Part shown: positions 1 through 5,064 of the stretch, piece by piece | How the letters are laid out: each line of letters begins with the position of its first letter | Position numbering within the stretch: the stretch's first letter is position 1 | From: an archaeon | Lineage (GTDB): Archaea; Nanobdellota; Nanobdellia; Woesearchaeales; WJKL01 | DNA length: 5,080 bases | Assembly (NCBI GenBank): GCA_020056025.1 | Contig: JAGVIO010000036.1 | Span: 1-5,080, forward strand | Direction of reading: 5' to 3' | Notes under the pieces: model-generated | What the model was told of the DNA's origin: nothing | Seen by the model: only the letters and a program-made list of their open reading frames with translations | Database searches by the model: none | Made by a program: the position numbers and the translations under genes

Positions 1-10
1 CTTCCGATCT
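1..10. other. Illumina adapter remnant at contig edge
   Basis: The first ten bases, CTTCCGATCT, are identical to the last ten bases of the standard Illumina read adapters, which end in GCTCTTCCGATCT. They sit exactly at the window edge, where untrimmed adapter is expected. The reading frame that crosses them stays open, so they would add three false residues (F-R-S) to the partial protein that follows. A chance match of ten bases at the very end is possible but unlikely. Confidence 0.8.
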
Positions 11-271
11 TATTGCAGTAATGACACCAAAAGATTAAATTTAAAAAGAAGCTTCCTGTTCAATTGCATAGAGGCGATAAAGATACTTACTGAATGCAAA
101 CTGGCAGGTGTTGAGCGCAACCTTTTCGAAAAAGGCAGGCATGTTATTCCTGCTTACGAGCTCATCTGCCCCTTCTGCAGGTCAAGGCAGCTTTTTGACG
201 TTGAATTGGTAAGGGCTTCTTCAAGGCTGATATGCAATTTCTGCAAGCAGAAGATTGATGTGGCGAAATAA
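2..271 (+). CDS. Partial C-terminus of a zinc-ribbon protein of unknown function
   Basis: An open frame runs without a stop from the left edge to TAA at 269-271, about 89 codons, and no start is visible, so this is the 3' end of a gene cut by the contig edge. The first three codons come from the apparent adapter, so genuine sequence begins at about base 11. The C-terminal part shows a clear four-cysteine zinc ribbon: C-P-F-C at 167-178, then 18 residues, then C-N-F-C at 233-244, followed by a short basic tail (KQKIDVAK). Upstream of the ribbon is a mixed charged and hydrophobic stretch with two further cysteines (ECKLAGVERN region) that I do not recognise. Zinc ribbons of this kind occur in archaeal nucleic-acid-binding and translation-related proteins, but the family cannot be named from this piece. 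The coding call is strong; the function is unknown. Confidence 0.7.
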   Translation, partial: FRSYCSNDTKRLNLKRSFLFNCIEAIKILTECKLAGVERNLFEKGRHVIPAYELICPFCRSRQLFDVELVRASSRLICNFCKQKIDVAK

Positions 272-292
272 TTCTTAATGATTGAAAAAATA

Positions 293-300
293 TTTAAATA
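293..300 (+). promoter_or_regulatory. Archaeal TATA box upstream of the 104-aa ORF
   Basis: TTTAAATA is a consensus-like box A. Its centre is about 26 bp before base 322, which would give a short leader of about 16 nt ending at the ATG at 338. That leader would contain a G-rich ribosome binding site at 324-330 (GGGGGTT), which leaves 7 nt to the ATG. Confidence 0.5.
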
Positions 301-337
301 ATGCCCTCTTGTATCTCTTTGTTGGGGGTTGAAAAAT

Positions 338-652
338 ATGAAAAATTCTAAAAGTCAAGTTTTTGTTCCAGACAGCCCATGCTATGTGTGCGGGGAAAAA
401 ATAAAAGATAATGAGGGCATGGTTGCAGCAGACAGCTTCGGGTACTCTTTAGGATATTTGGTGCACAAGTATAATGATTCAAATCCAGATCTTCTTGCAA
501 GCAAAGACGCGGATTTTACAAATGCAGTTACTATTCAGTATTTCTGGCAGTTTCCAAAGACATTCAAAAATCCGTTCTATAAAGAAAAAAAAGACCAAGG
601 AGGGGGGTTATATGGCAGCCAGGGCAAACTATCAAAGCAGAGCTTCATCTAA
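338..652 (+). CDS. Small hypothetical protein with CxxC motif, 104 aa
   Basis: I do not recognise this protein. The start is placed at ATG 338 because GGGGGTT (324-330) sits 7 nt upstream, whereas the in-frame TTG at 329 overlaps that site. The N-terminal third holds P-C-Y-V-C-G-E (residues 14-20) followed by a histidine at about residue 43, which suggests one half of a metal site; a complete second pair is not evident. The middle is aromatic and charged (residues 68-82: QYFWQFPKTFKNPFY). From about residue 85 the frame passes an A8 run (585-592) and a G6 run (602-607), and its last 15-20 residues (GGGLYGSQGKLSKQSFI) look less protein-like. The neighbouring frame, open from 583 to 900, carries well-formed coding sequence. 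The natural protein may therefore end as predicted, or may continue into the next frame (see the 612-900 entry). It probably starts its own transcript from the TATA box at 293-300. Confidence 0.55.
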   Translation: MKNSKSQVFVPDSPCYVCGEKIKDNEGMVAADSFGYSLGYLVHKYNDSNPDLLASKDADFTNAVTIQYFWQFPKTFKNPFYKEKKDQGGGLYGSQGKLSKQSFI

Positions 653-900
653 GGCAGGAGCATGGTATACGGCTTGAGAAAGTTCTTGAAAAAGCTCCTG
701 AACCCAAGTTCCTTTTCATGCTTATGCATTATAGCTGCATGCCTGAAAAGATAAGCCAGGGTTATGAAATAGGGCTTGAAAGGATTGGCACAGGCGAAAA
801 AGGAATACAATGGACATTGCACCTTGAAGAAAAGAATTGGTTCAACTGGAAAGGATGGACACATATACTACATTCACTATATGGAAGAAAGCCTGTTTAG
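612..900 (+). pseudogene. Frame-disrupted small ORF, C-terminal part open at 583-900
   Basis: Bases 661-900 encode a convincing protein tail in frame 1, ending at TAG 898-900; it is rich in K, E and W (for example NWFNWKGWTHI). The usual codon choices and continuous sense extend well upstream of its first ATG at 718, and no ribosome binding site precedes 718, so 718 is unlikely to be the true start. Frame 1 is open back to a TAA at 580-582 but has no ATG, GTG or TTG before 718. Two readings fit. (a) A second gene starts at ATG 612 behind GGAGGGGGG (599-607), reads MAARANYQSRASSKAG in frame 3 until TGA 675-677, and a +1 change moves it into frame 1. (b) The 338 ORF shifts -1 into frame 1 somewhere in 583-652, where A8 and G6 runs lie. 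Purine-first codon pattern favours (a) for 612-660. I do not recognise a family. The 3' end overlaps the convergent exonuclease gene by 4 bp. Confidence 0.5.
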
Positions 901-1652
901 CTTATCACTTTCAGAAAATCCTTTTCTTTAAGCTTTTTGAATGTAAAGTCCATCAGGAATTTTAAGTTTTCAATATCTGCCTGGTTGTATCTTATCAGCT
1001 TGTCCAAAGCAGCCTCATCTCCTCTTCTGTATTTGTACCACAATCTTACTGCTTCAAAGCCGTCGACGCTTTGAATTTCATCTGCCCTTTCAAGACCAAG
1101 AGTTCTTTCTATCCTTTTCAGTCCGCCTGAATATCCAATCTCTCTCATAGCCCATCTCAGATCAACATGGAATTTGTCAAGATTGATATTTGGATATTTT
1201 GCAGAAATAAAAGGCAGGTCAAAGCATGCTCCGTTGAATGTTATTATCATGTCATACTTCTTTATCTCTTCATTGAAATCAGCCAGGTTTTTTCCTTTGA
1301 CAAAGAACTTGCTCTCTTTTCCGTCATACAATCCTATTAAAGTTATATCATCATAATGCTTGTCCAGGCCTGTTGTCTCGATATCAAGAAAGCAGGCTTT
1401 GTGTTTCATGTCAGGATAAGCCCGCCAGTGATAATGGAAAAGAAGATTTTTGAAAAAATAAAAATCATCTGCTTCATATGCCTTGACAGACTTCAGAAGA
1501 TGCTTATGTATTATCTCTTTTTTATAATCAGTCAGGGGAAGCTTATGGCTGTTTTCAAAGAACTCATTCCAGCTGTAGATATTGTTTCTCCAGATAAGCT
1601 CTTCTGTCTCTTTTCCGATGCCTGGAATATGGATAAATGTATTCTTTAGAAT
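897..1652 (-). CDS. YprB-like RNase H-fold (DEDDy) exonuclease, non-ATG start
   Basis: The protein is about 251 aa and resembles the YprB/RNase_H_2 family, predicted metal-dependent nucleases acting on DNA or RNA. From the internal Met at 1409 (local numbering), the exonuclease motifs are FLDIETTGL with D9 and E11, TFNGACFDLPF with D64, and Y141-x3-D145 (YNQAD), a complete DEDDy set. Reading upstream of that Met, 81 more sense codons continue to 1652. They encode a family-typical N-terminus, ILKNTFIHIPGIGKETEELI, with a helix-hairpin-helix-like PGIG. The codon just before is TAG (1653-1655), so translation must begin at or after ATT 1650-1652; no ATG, GTG or TTG occurs until 1409. AAGGTGGG (1657-1664, minus strand) lies 4 nt before the ATT, which supports it as start. 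Either AUU is used or base 1650 is an error or mutation (A for C would give ATG). Starting at 1409 would give 170 aa without the N-terminal domain. Confidence 0.85.
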   Translation of the reverse strand: MLKNTFIHIPGIGKETEELIWRNNIYSWNEFFENSHKLPLTDYKKEIIHKHLLKSVKAYEADDFYFFKNLLFHYHWRAYPDMKHKACFLDIETTGLDKHYDDITLIGLYDGKESKFFVKGKNLADFNEEIKKYDMIITFNGACFDLPFISAKYPNINLDKFHVDLRWAMREIGYSGGLKRIERTLGLERADEIQSVDGFEAVRLWYKYRRGDEAALDKLIRYNQADIENLKFLMDFTFKKLKEKDFLKVIS

Positions 1653-1656
1653 CTAA

Positions 1657-1664
1657 CCCACCTT
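1657..1664 (-). promoter_or_regulatory. Ribosome binding site deciding the ATT start
   Basis: On the minus strand this reads AAGGTGGG, with its GGTG core 6 nt before the ATT at 1650-1652. It matches the archaeal anti-Shine-Dalgarno and is the main nucleotide evidence that translation begins there and not at the ATG at 1409. Confidence 0.6.
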
Positions 1665-1690
1665 TTTGCTGATAAAAATAAAACATCTGG

Positions 1691-1698
1691 TATAAATA
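1691..1698 (-). promoter_or_regulatory. Candidate TATA box for the exonuclease gene
   Basis: On the minus strand this reads TATTTATA. The expected transcript start about 26 bp away is near 1668, which would give a leader of about 16 nt containing the AAGGTGGG site. An alternative A/T-rich stretch at 1672-1683 (TTTTATTTTTAT on the minus strand) would make the message nearly leaderless and leave no room for that site. Confidence 0.4.
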
Positions 1699-1724
1699 GT
1701 TTTGTGTTGTTAAATACAAGCAAA

Positions 1725-1733
1725 TTTTTAAAA
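1725..1733 (+). promoter_or_regulatory. TATA box of a leaderless promoter (glycosyltransferase)
   Basis: TTTTTAAAA is centred 26 bp upstream of the A of ATG 1755, exactly the spacing expected if transcription starts at the start codon. No Shine-Dalgarno site lies before that ATG. This supports 1755 over the upstream in-frame GTG at 1704. Confidence 0.55.
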
Positions 1734-1754
1734 CAGGATATATTATCCAATATT

Positions 1755-2435
1755 ATGGACAAAAAAGTTTTGATAGGCTGCCCGACATGCTTAAAATACG
1801 AATATTGCATCGATGCTTACCTGAAAGCGATAAATGCCCTTGAATACAAGGATTTTGATATTTTGCTTGTTGACAATTCCAAGGACGATACTTATATGAA
1901 TCTGCTCAGGGAAAAAGGAATCAATGTGATAAAAGGCCCTCGATTGGAGGATGTCAGAGACAGGATTGTTGCTTCAAGAAATATTTTAAGAGAGAAATTC
2001 CTGGAAGGCAAATATGAATATCTGTTCTCTCTTGAGCAGGATGTTATCCCAAAGCCAGATGCATTGTCAAGATTGATTGCGCACAACAAAGAGATTGTGA
2101 GCGCATATTACGGAAGCGATGTCATACTTGAGCTGAAAGATAATCAGACAGGAGCTCTTAAGAAAGTAAAGATCAATGTGCCTATTGCTTATCTTCAGGA
2201 CGGAAACGGAATAAAAAGGGCAAATGCGCATGAAATTCTCAAAAAAGGTTTGCTGCAGATAGGAGCAGTAGGCCTTGGATGCCTTCTTCTCAAAAGAGAA
2301 GTTGTTGAGAAGATTCCTTTTAGGCATGAGGCTGAAAAGGTTGCTTATGATGATATGTTTTTCTCAGTCGATGCAAAGAAAGCAGGATTTAAGCTGCACA
2401 TTGACGGAGATGTTGTGATGCAGCATCTGAAGTGA
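1755..2435 (+). CDS. GT-A fold glycosyltransferase-like protein (family 2 type), 226 aa
   Basis: A probable nucleotide-sugar-dependent glycosyltransferase acting at the cytoplasmic side; the substrate is unknown. The N-terminus KKVLIGCPTCLKYEYCIDAY is a typical first strand and helix of archaeal family 2-like proteins. It is followed by ILLVDNSKDD (residues 36-45, nucleotide-binding D40-N41-S42). A metal-binding DxD-like triplet E-Q-D is at 94-96 within YLFSLEQDVIP. GAVGLGCLLLKREV is at 170-183, a DD pair (Y-D-D-M-F-F) that could supply the catalytic base is at 199-200, and a late histidine (H224) could be the third metal ligand. There are no transmembrane segments, and the protein is short for the family, so it looks like the catalytic domain alone. 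ATG 1755 is chosen over GTG 1704 because the first 17 codons from 1704 (LLNTSKFLKQDILSN) overlap the TATA box and are not family-like. The gene is divergent from the exonuclease, and the radical SAM gene follows 42 bp downstream with its own promoter. Confidence 0.8.
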   Translation: MDKKVLIGCPTCLKYEYCIDAYLKAINALEYKDFDILLVDNSKDDTYMNLLREKGINVIKGPRLEDVRDRIVASRNILREKFLEGKYEYLFSLEQDVIPKPDALSRLIAHNKEIVSAYYGSDVILELKDNQTGALKKVKINVPIAYLQDGNGIKRANAHEILKKGLLQIGAVGLGCLLLKREVVEKIPFRHEAEKVAYDDMFFSVDAKKAGFKLHIDGDVVMQHLK

Positions 2436-2446
2436 AAAAAGCATAC

Positions 2447-2455
2447 CTTTTTAAC
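2447..2455 (+). promoter_or_regulatory. TATA box of a leaderless promoter (radical SAM gene)
   Basis: CTTTTTAAC is centred about 27 bp before ATG 2478, and no Shine-Dalgarno sequence lies between them (AATATTAATTCATTCTCTT precedes the ATG). This is the same geometry as at the preceding glycosyltransferase gene. It implies separate, leaderless transcription although the intergenic gap is only 42 bp. Confidence 0.5.
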
Positions 2456-2477
2456 CAAAATATTAATTCATTCTCTT

Positions 2478-3683
2478 ATGCCAATATTCGAATTCAAGGA
2501 CATTGCATTTGAAGAAGAGAAAGACAAAGTCAGGTTAATCTTTCTTAGGATATTCTATACATATATAGGCAAGGATGAGCTCAGAGAGATTGGCAATTTC
2601 AGGATAAGCGAACATTCAGTAGAATTCCCAGACACAAAAGAGAATTATGCTGCAAAGAAGTTCAATGCTTTGCTGTTGAAATCATTCAGCAATCTTACAA
2701 ATTCAATAACAAAAAAGAAAACAGTCTATATCCATCAGAATTCAGGCATTCCGTTGATAGGCAACAGCTACATTGGCCTTATTGACAGGAATACTTCAAT
2801 AATCGAATTAAGGATCATTACAGGATGCAACTTAGACTGCATCTATTGCTCAGTTGATCAGAATGTAAGGCCTGTTGATTTTGTTGTTGAAAAAGATTAT
2901 TTAGTTTCTGAATTCAAAAAGTTAGTAAAGCACAAAGGAATAAATGATATTGAAGCGCATATCGGAACACAAGGAGAGCCTTTATTTTACGAGCCATTGG
3001 CAGAGCTGATCCATGACCTCAGCCAGATAGAAGAAGTAGGGATGATTTCAGTCGATACAAATGGAACAATACTGACAAAAACCAAGGTCGATGAATTAGT
3101 AAATTCTGGCCTGAAGAGATTCAATTTCTCAATAAATGCAGTTGATGCAAAATTGGCAGAGGAGATTGCAGGCTGCAGGTACAATATCCAGCACATCCTG
3201 GACATTCTTCATTACATTGCTTCAAAGAAAGTAAAACTGATAATAACCCCTGTCTGGATTCCTGGAATAAATGACAAAGAAATACCAAAATTAATTGAGC
3301 TTTCAAAAGAATTAAAATGCGATATCGGAATACAGAATTTCCTTGAATATGAATTTGGAAAAAATCCAGCCAAAGAGATGCAGTGGGAAGAATTCATTGA
3401 AAAGATGAAAAAGCTGGAAAAAGATCACAATCTAAAATTATTGTTTGACTTCAAGAAAGATTTCAACATAAGAGCAACAAAACCTTTGCCAAAACCATTC
3501 CAAAAAGGAGACATAATAAAAGCAAGGATTGTCTGCCCAGGAAGATTAAAAGCAGAGACTCTTGCTGTTGCAGACGACAGGAACATATCAGTGCATGGCT
3601 ATGGCGGAGAATTCGGAAAAACAGTCAAATTAAAAATAACAAGAGAAAAGCACAATATTTTCTACGGCATTCTAATCAACTGA
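2478..3683 (+). CDS. Radical SAM enzyme with C-terminal TRAM-like domain, 401 aa
   Basis: A cytoplasmic radical SAM enzyme that would cleave S-adenosylmethionine with a 4Fe-4S cluster; the substrate is unknown. The cluster motif is C117-N-L-D-C121-I-Y-C124 (CxxxCxxC). The SAM-contacting features follow in order: GTQGEP at 163-168 (GGE-like), VDTNGT at 192-197, FSINA at 217-221 and ITPVWIPGIND at 256-265. Residues 1-110 form an N-terminal extension that lacks the three cysteines of the MiaB-type UPF0004 domain. Residues about 341-401 (KGDIIKARIV to the end) look like a TRAM/OB-fold beta-barrel, usually an RNA-binding module, with an extra cysteine at 353. This arrangement resembles the uncharacterised archaeal COG2100-type Fe-S oxidoreductases (recalled, not searched). 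TRAM suggests action on tRNA, rRNA or a ribosome-bound protein, but that is inference. The gene overlaps the convergent S-layer-like gene by 12 bp and has a leaderless promoter. Confidence 0.88.
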   Translation: MPIFEFKDIAFEEEKDKVRLIFLRIFYTYIGKDELREIGNFRISEHSVEFPDTKENYAAKKFNALLLKSFSNLTNSITKKKTVYIHQNSGIPLIGNSYIGLIDRNTSIIELRIITGCNLDCIYCSVDQNVRPVDFVVEKDYLVSEFKKLVKHKGINDIEAHIGTQGEPLFYEPLAELIHDLSQIEEVGMISVDTNGTILTKTKVDELVNSGLKRFNFSINAVDAKLAEEIAGCRYNIQHILDILHYIASKKVKLIITPVWIPGINDKEIPKLIELSKELKCDIGIQNFLEYEFGKNPAKEMQWEEFIEKMKKLEKDHNLKLLFDFKKDFNIRATKPLPKPFQKGDIIKARIVCPGRLKAETLAVADDRNISVHGYGGEFGKTVKLKITREKHNIFYGILIN

Positions 3684-4214
3684 TTTTATAGTCAGATCAG
3701 TAAGGCTCACTCCAGAGACAACCATTGAAGTTCCGTTCAGATGATAGTCTTTGTAATTAGCCAATACCCTTGTTGTCCTTCTTGTGTCAACTGCAGTTGT
3801 GCCTGCAACAAGCATTGCGATATTGCCATTGCTCCATTCATACAGTTTTATGTAGCCTTTTCCCAGTTCAAATCCATTCAGGCAGTTTTCAGGATAGTTA
3901 AGTATCTTTGCAGCAGCTGCATTTGCGCAAGGCCCGCCTACGATTATGCTGTTATACGCATCAAGCACCCCTATTTCGCTGTCCATCTTTGCCATATCCA
4001 GCCTCTTGCCGCTGCACTCTGTCTGCAGCGCAGAAACAATGTCAATTGCTCCGATGATGTCTTCTGCTTTTGCAGCTTTTCCGACAATCACAACAGTATT
4101 TGTCTTGTCATCAGCCACAAACATCTTTGGGAATTCGCTTAAATCCAAAGCAGAGACTCCTGAAACAGCTATTATTGCTATCAGCAACACTGAGATTAAG
4201 GTTTTGTTTGTCAT
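3672..4214 (-). CDS. Secreted S-layer-like protein, 180 aa
   Basis: A small exported surface protein of the type common in DPANN archaea, related to archaeal S-layer domains; the call rests on motif recall. The signal peptide is clear: MTNK, then a hydrophobic core (LISVLLIAIIAVSGV), with likely cleavage after S-A at 21-22, followed by LDLSEFPKMFV, the usual mature start. The body has VVIVGKAAKAEDIIGAIDIV (41-60), IVGGPCANAAAAKIL (91-105) and AMLVAGTTAVDTRRTTRVLANY (133-154), an alternating strand/helix pattern. Cysteines at 67, 96 and 111 could form a disulfide outside the cell, with one left over. ATG 4214 is preferred to the in-frame ATG at 4295 because the 27 extra residues would precede the signal peptide. 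GTGAT lies 4 nt upstream of 4214 and a TATA box lies at 4246-4253. It is convergent with the radical SAM gene and downstream of vapBC on the same strand, but has its own promoter. Confidence 0.85.
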   Translation of the reverse strand: MTNKTLISVLLIAIIAVSGVSALDLSEFPKMFVADDKTNTVVIVGKAAKAEDIIGAIDIVSALQTECSGKRLDMAKMDSEIGVLDAYNSIIVGGPCANAAAAKILNYPENCLNGFELGKGYIKLYEWSNGNIAMLVAGTTAVDTRRTTRVLANYKDYHLNGTSMVVSGVSLTDLTIKSVD

Positions 4215-4245
4215 ATCTATCACAGGATAAGTAAATGCCTGCTGT

Positions 4246-4253
4246 TTTAAATA
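4246..4253 (-). promoter_or_regulatory. TATA box for the S-layer-like gene
   Basis: The minus strand reads TATTTAAA. A transcript start 26 bp on would fall near 4223, giving a leader of roughly 9 nt that carries GTGAT (4219-4223, minus strand), a match to the archaeal anti-Shine-Dalgarno, 4 nt before ATG 4214. Confidence 0.5.
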
Positions 4254-4297
4254 TTTTATGATAGTGCAGAGATATATATTTAGCGCAGTGTGCAATT

Positions 4298-4698
4298 TTA
4301 TATCAGATTCATGACTTCGCCTGTGTTAAAAACCTTAACCTTATCCTGCGCTTTTAGCAGTTTATCATTGGACCAGACAGCACAATTCAATTTCAAAGCC
4401 AATGCTATGTAAGGGCATCCTTTTTGTCAGAAGAAATCTCTTCAGCTGCATTAAGAAACCTTAAAAAGTCTTCTTTAGGAATAACTGTGATTATACCCTT
4501 TAATTGATGCATAATTGTAATAAATTCCTCTCTGGGGCGGTGTGTTTTCTTAAGGATCAACTCTTCATATTTCATAAATTCGTCAATAAAGAAATCAGGA
4601 GCGTACAATCTCAAGCCTTCATTGAATATCAGCTCAGCAGTCAAACTATTCCTTATCAGCGCAGAAAAAAGAACATTTGCGTCAATGATAAATTCCAT
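4298..4698 (-). pseudogene. vapC: VapC-type PIN-domain toxin with one-base frameshift
   Basis: A PIN-domain ribonuclease of the VapC toxin type, normally a magnesium-dependent nuclease that cuts specific RNAs. The frame from ATG 4698 gives MEFIIDANVLFSALI with D6, then DFFIDEF with E40, then SSDKKDA with D94. It then stops at TAG (4405-4407) as a 97-aa protein. Shifting frame at the G3 run 4413-4415 (GCCCTT on the minus strand) restores a perfect PIN tail: (D-A-P)-YIALALKLNCAVWSNDKLL, with the fourth acid D112, on to KVKVFNTGEVMNLI and stop TAA 4298-4300. With one extra C (GCCCCTT) the protein is 133 aa, the normal VapC length, so one base is missing. The intact tail, with ordinary codons, suggests a very recent mutation or a consensus error. 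The antitoxin stop directly abuts this ATG, so the two are co-translated. Confidence 0.85.
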
Positions 4699-4923
4699 CT
4701 ATTTTTTCCTCAAACGTTCAGCAATCTTCCTGCTTACTTCTGCCCCTAATTTCAACGCATCCTCTTCTGTGAGTTCGCTGTCTCTGGCGAATTCCTTGAA
4801 TTTCTCCATCATTATAACTCGTTTTTTTATTGCTTCTCTGGCTACAGCACTCCAGTTTATGTCTGGAAAGCTGTCCATTTCTCTTTTCAAATCCTCTGGA
4901 ACTGATAAAGTTATGCTTACCAT
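4699..4923 (-). CDS. vapB: VapB-type ribbon-helix-helix antitoxin, 74 aa
   Basis: A CopG/ribbon-helix-helix protein, the expected partner that binds and neutralises the PIN toxin and represses the shared promoter as a dimer. The N-terminal strand SITLSVPEDLKREMD (3-17) is followed by the helix-turn-helix part INWSAVAREAIKKRV (22-36). The C-terminal half (37-74: MMEKFKEFARDSELTEEDA onward) is a charged helical tail ending in RKIAERLRKK, typical of the toxin-wrapping segment. A strong ribosome site GGAGGT (4928-4933, minus strand) lies 4 nt from ATG 4923. The stop codon TAG is immediately followed by the ATG of vapC, with no gap. The leader and TATA box (4968-4975) fit one vapBC transcript. Unlike its partner this gene is intact. 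Confidence 0.88.
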   Translation of the reverse strand: MVSITLSVPEDLKREMDSFPDINWSAVAREAIKKRVIMMEKFKEFARDSELTEEDALKLGAEVSRKIAERLRKK

Positions 4924-4933
4924 TTTGACCTCC

Positions 4934-4962
4934 GTATATTATGTTTAATACGTGTAATATGC
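4934..4962. promoter_or_regulatory. Candidate VapB operator over the vapBC transcript start
   Basis: The arms GTATATTA (4934-4941) and TAATATGC (4955-4962) are inverted repeats, 7 of 8 bases matching, with a 13-bp spacer. The centre (4948) coincides with the transcript start predicted from the TATA box (about 4945) and lies just before the GGAGG site. Autoregulation by ribbon-helix-helix antitoxins is established for the family; that this repeat is the operator is inference, and A/T-rich repeats arise easily by chance. Confidence 0.35.
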
Positions 4963-4966
4963 TCAA

Positions 4967-4983
4967 ATATATAAATGTTTCTA
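4967..4983 (-). promoter_or_regulatory. BRE plus TATA promoter of vapBC (left inverted-repeat arm)
   Basis: The minus strand reads TAGAAACATTTATATAT: BRE-like GAAACA directly before the consensus TATA box TTTATATA (4968-4975). It predicts a transcript start near 4945 and a leader of about 22 nt containing GGAGGT. The whole 17 bp is perfectly repeated in inverted orientation at 5048-5064. Confidence 0.65.
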
Positions 4984-4990
4984 TTTGTTG

Positions 4991-5008
4991 TTAACCTATT
5001 TAACCTAT
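4991..5008 (+). repeat. Tandem 9-bp direct repeat between the divergent promoters
   Basis: TTAACCTAT occurs twice with no gap (4991-4999 and 5000-5008). The core TTAACC resembles the half-site of the nearby palindrome (GTTACC), so the repeats may be extra contacts for the same regulator. Nothing in this spacer encodes protein. Confidence 0.5.
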
Positions 5009-5032
5009 CTAAGTTATTTACTCTTATTTCAT

Positions 5033-5046
5033 GTTACCATGGTAAC
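5033..5046. promoter_or_regulatory. 14-bp perfect palindrome, candidate operator
   Basis: GTTACCATGGTAAC is a perfect palindrome that ends 4 bp before the BRE of the rightward promoter. It has the length and position of a dimeric regulator site placed upstream of BRE/TATA. The regulator is unknown; an obvious candidate is a gene to the right of the window. Confidence 0.5.
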
Positions 5047-5047
5047 T

Positions 5048-5064
5048 TAGAAACATTTATATAT
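5048..5064 (+). promoter_or_regulatory. Rightward BRE plus TATA promoter (right inverted-repeat arm)
   Basis: TAGAAACATTTATATAT, identical to the vapBC promoter on the opposite strand. TATA box TTTATATA is at 5056-5063, so a transcript would start near 5086, just outside the window. It implies a divergent gene beyond the right edge, of which nothing is visible here. Confidence 0.6.

Noticed and set aside
1356..1649. 97-codon plus-strand ORF
   Set aside because: It lies opposite the upstream extension of the exonuclease gene, whose minus-strand translation is clearly family-like; the plus-strand protein has no recognisable pattern.
1704..1754. Upstream GTG start for the glycosyltransferase
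   Set aside because: The added 17 codons overlap the TATA box, are not like the family, and no ribosome site precedes the GTG.
3741..4142. 133-codon plus-strand ORF rich in Cys and His
   Set aside because: Antisense to the secreted S-layer-like gene; its cysteines arise from the reverse complement of Ala/Gly codons and no ribosome site precedes it.
4215..4295. Longer start for the S-layer-like protein at 4295
   Set aside because: It would place 27 residues before a clean signal peptide and covers the TATA box and GTGAT site.
4504..4948. Plus-strand ORFs opposite vapBC
   Set aside because: Shadow frames of well-supported antitoxin and toxin genes on the minus strand.
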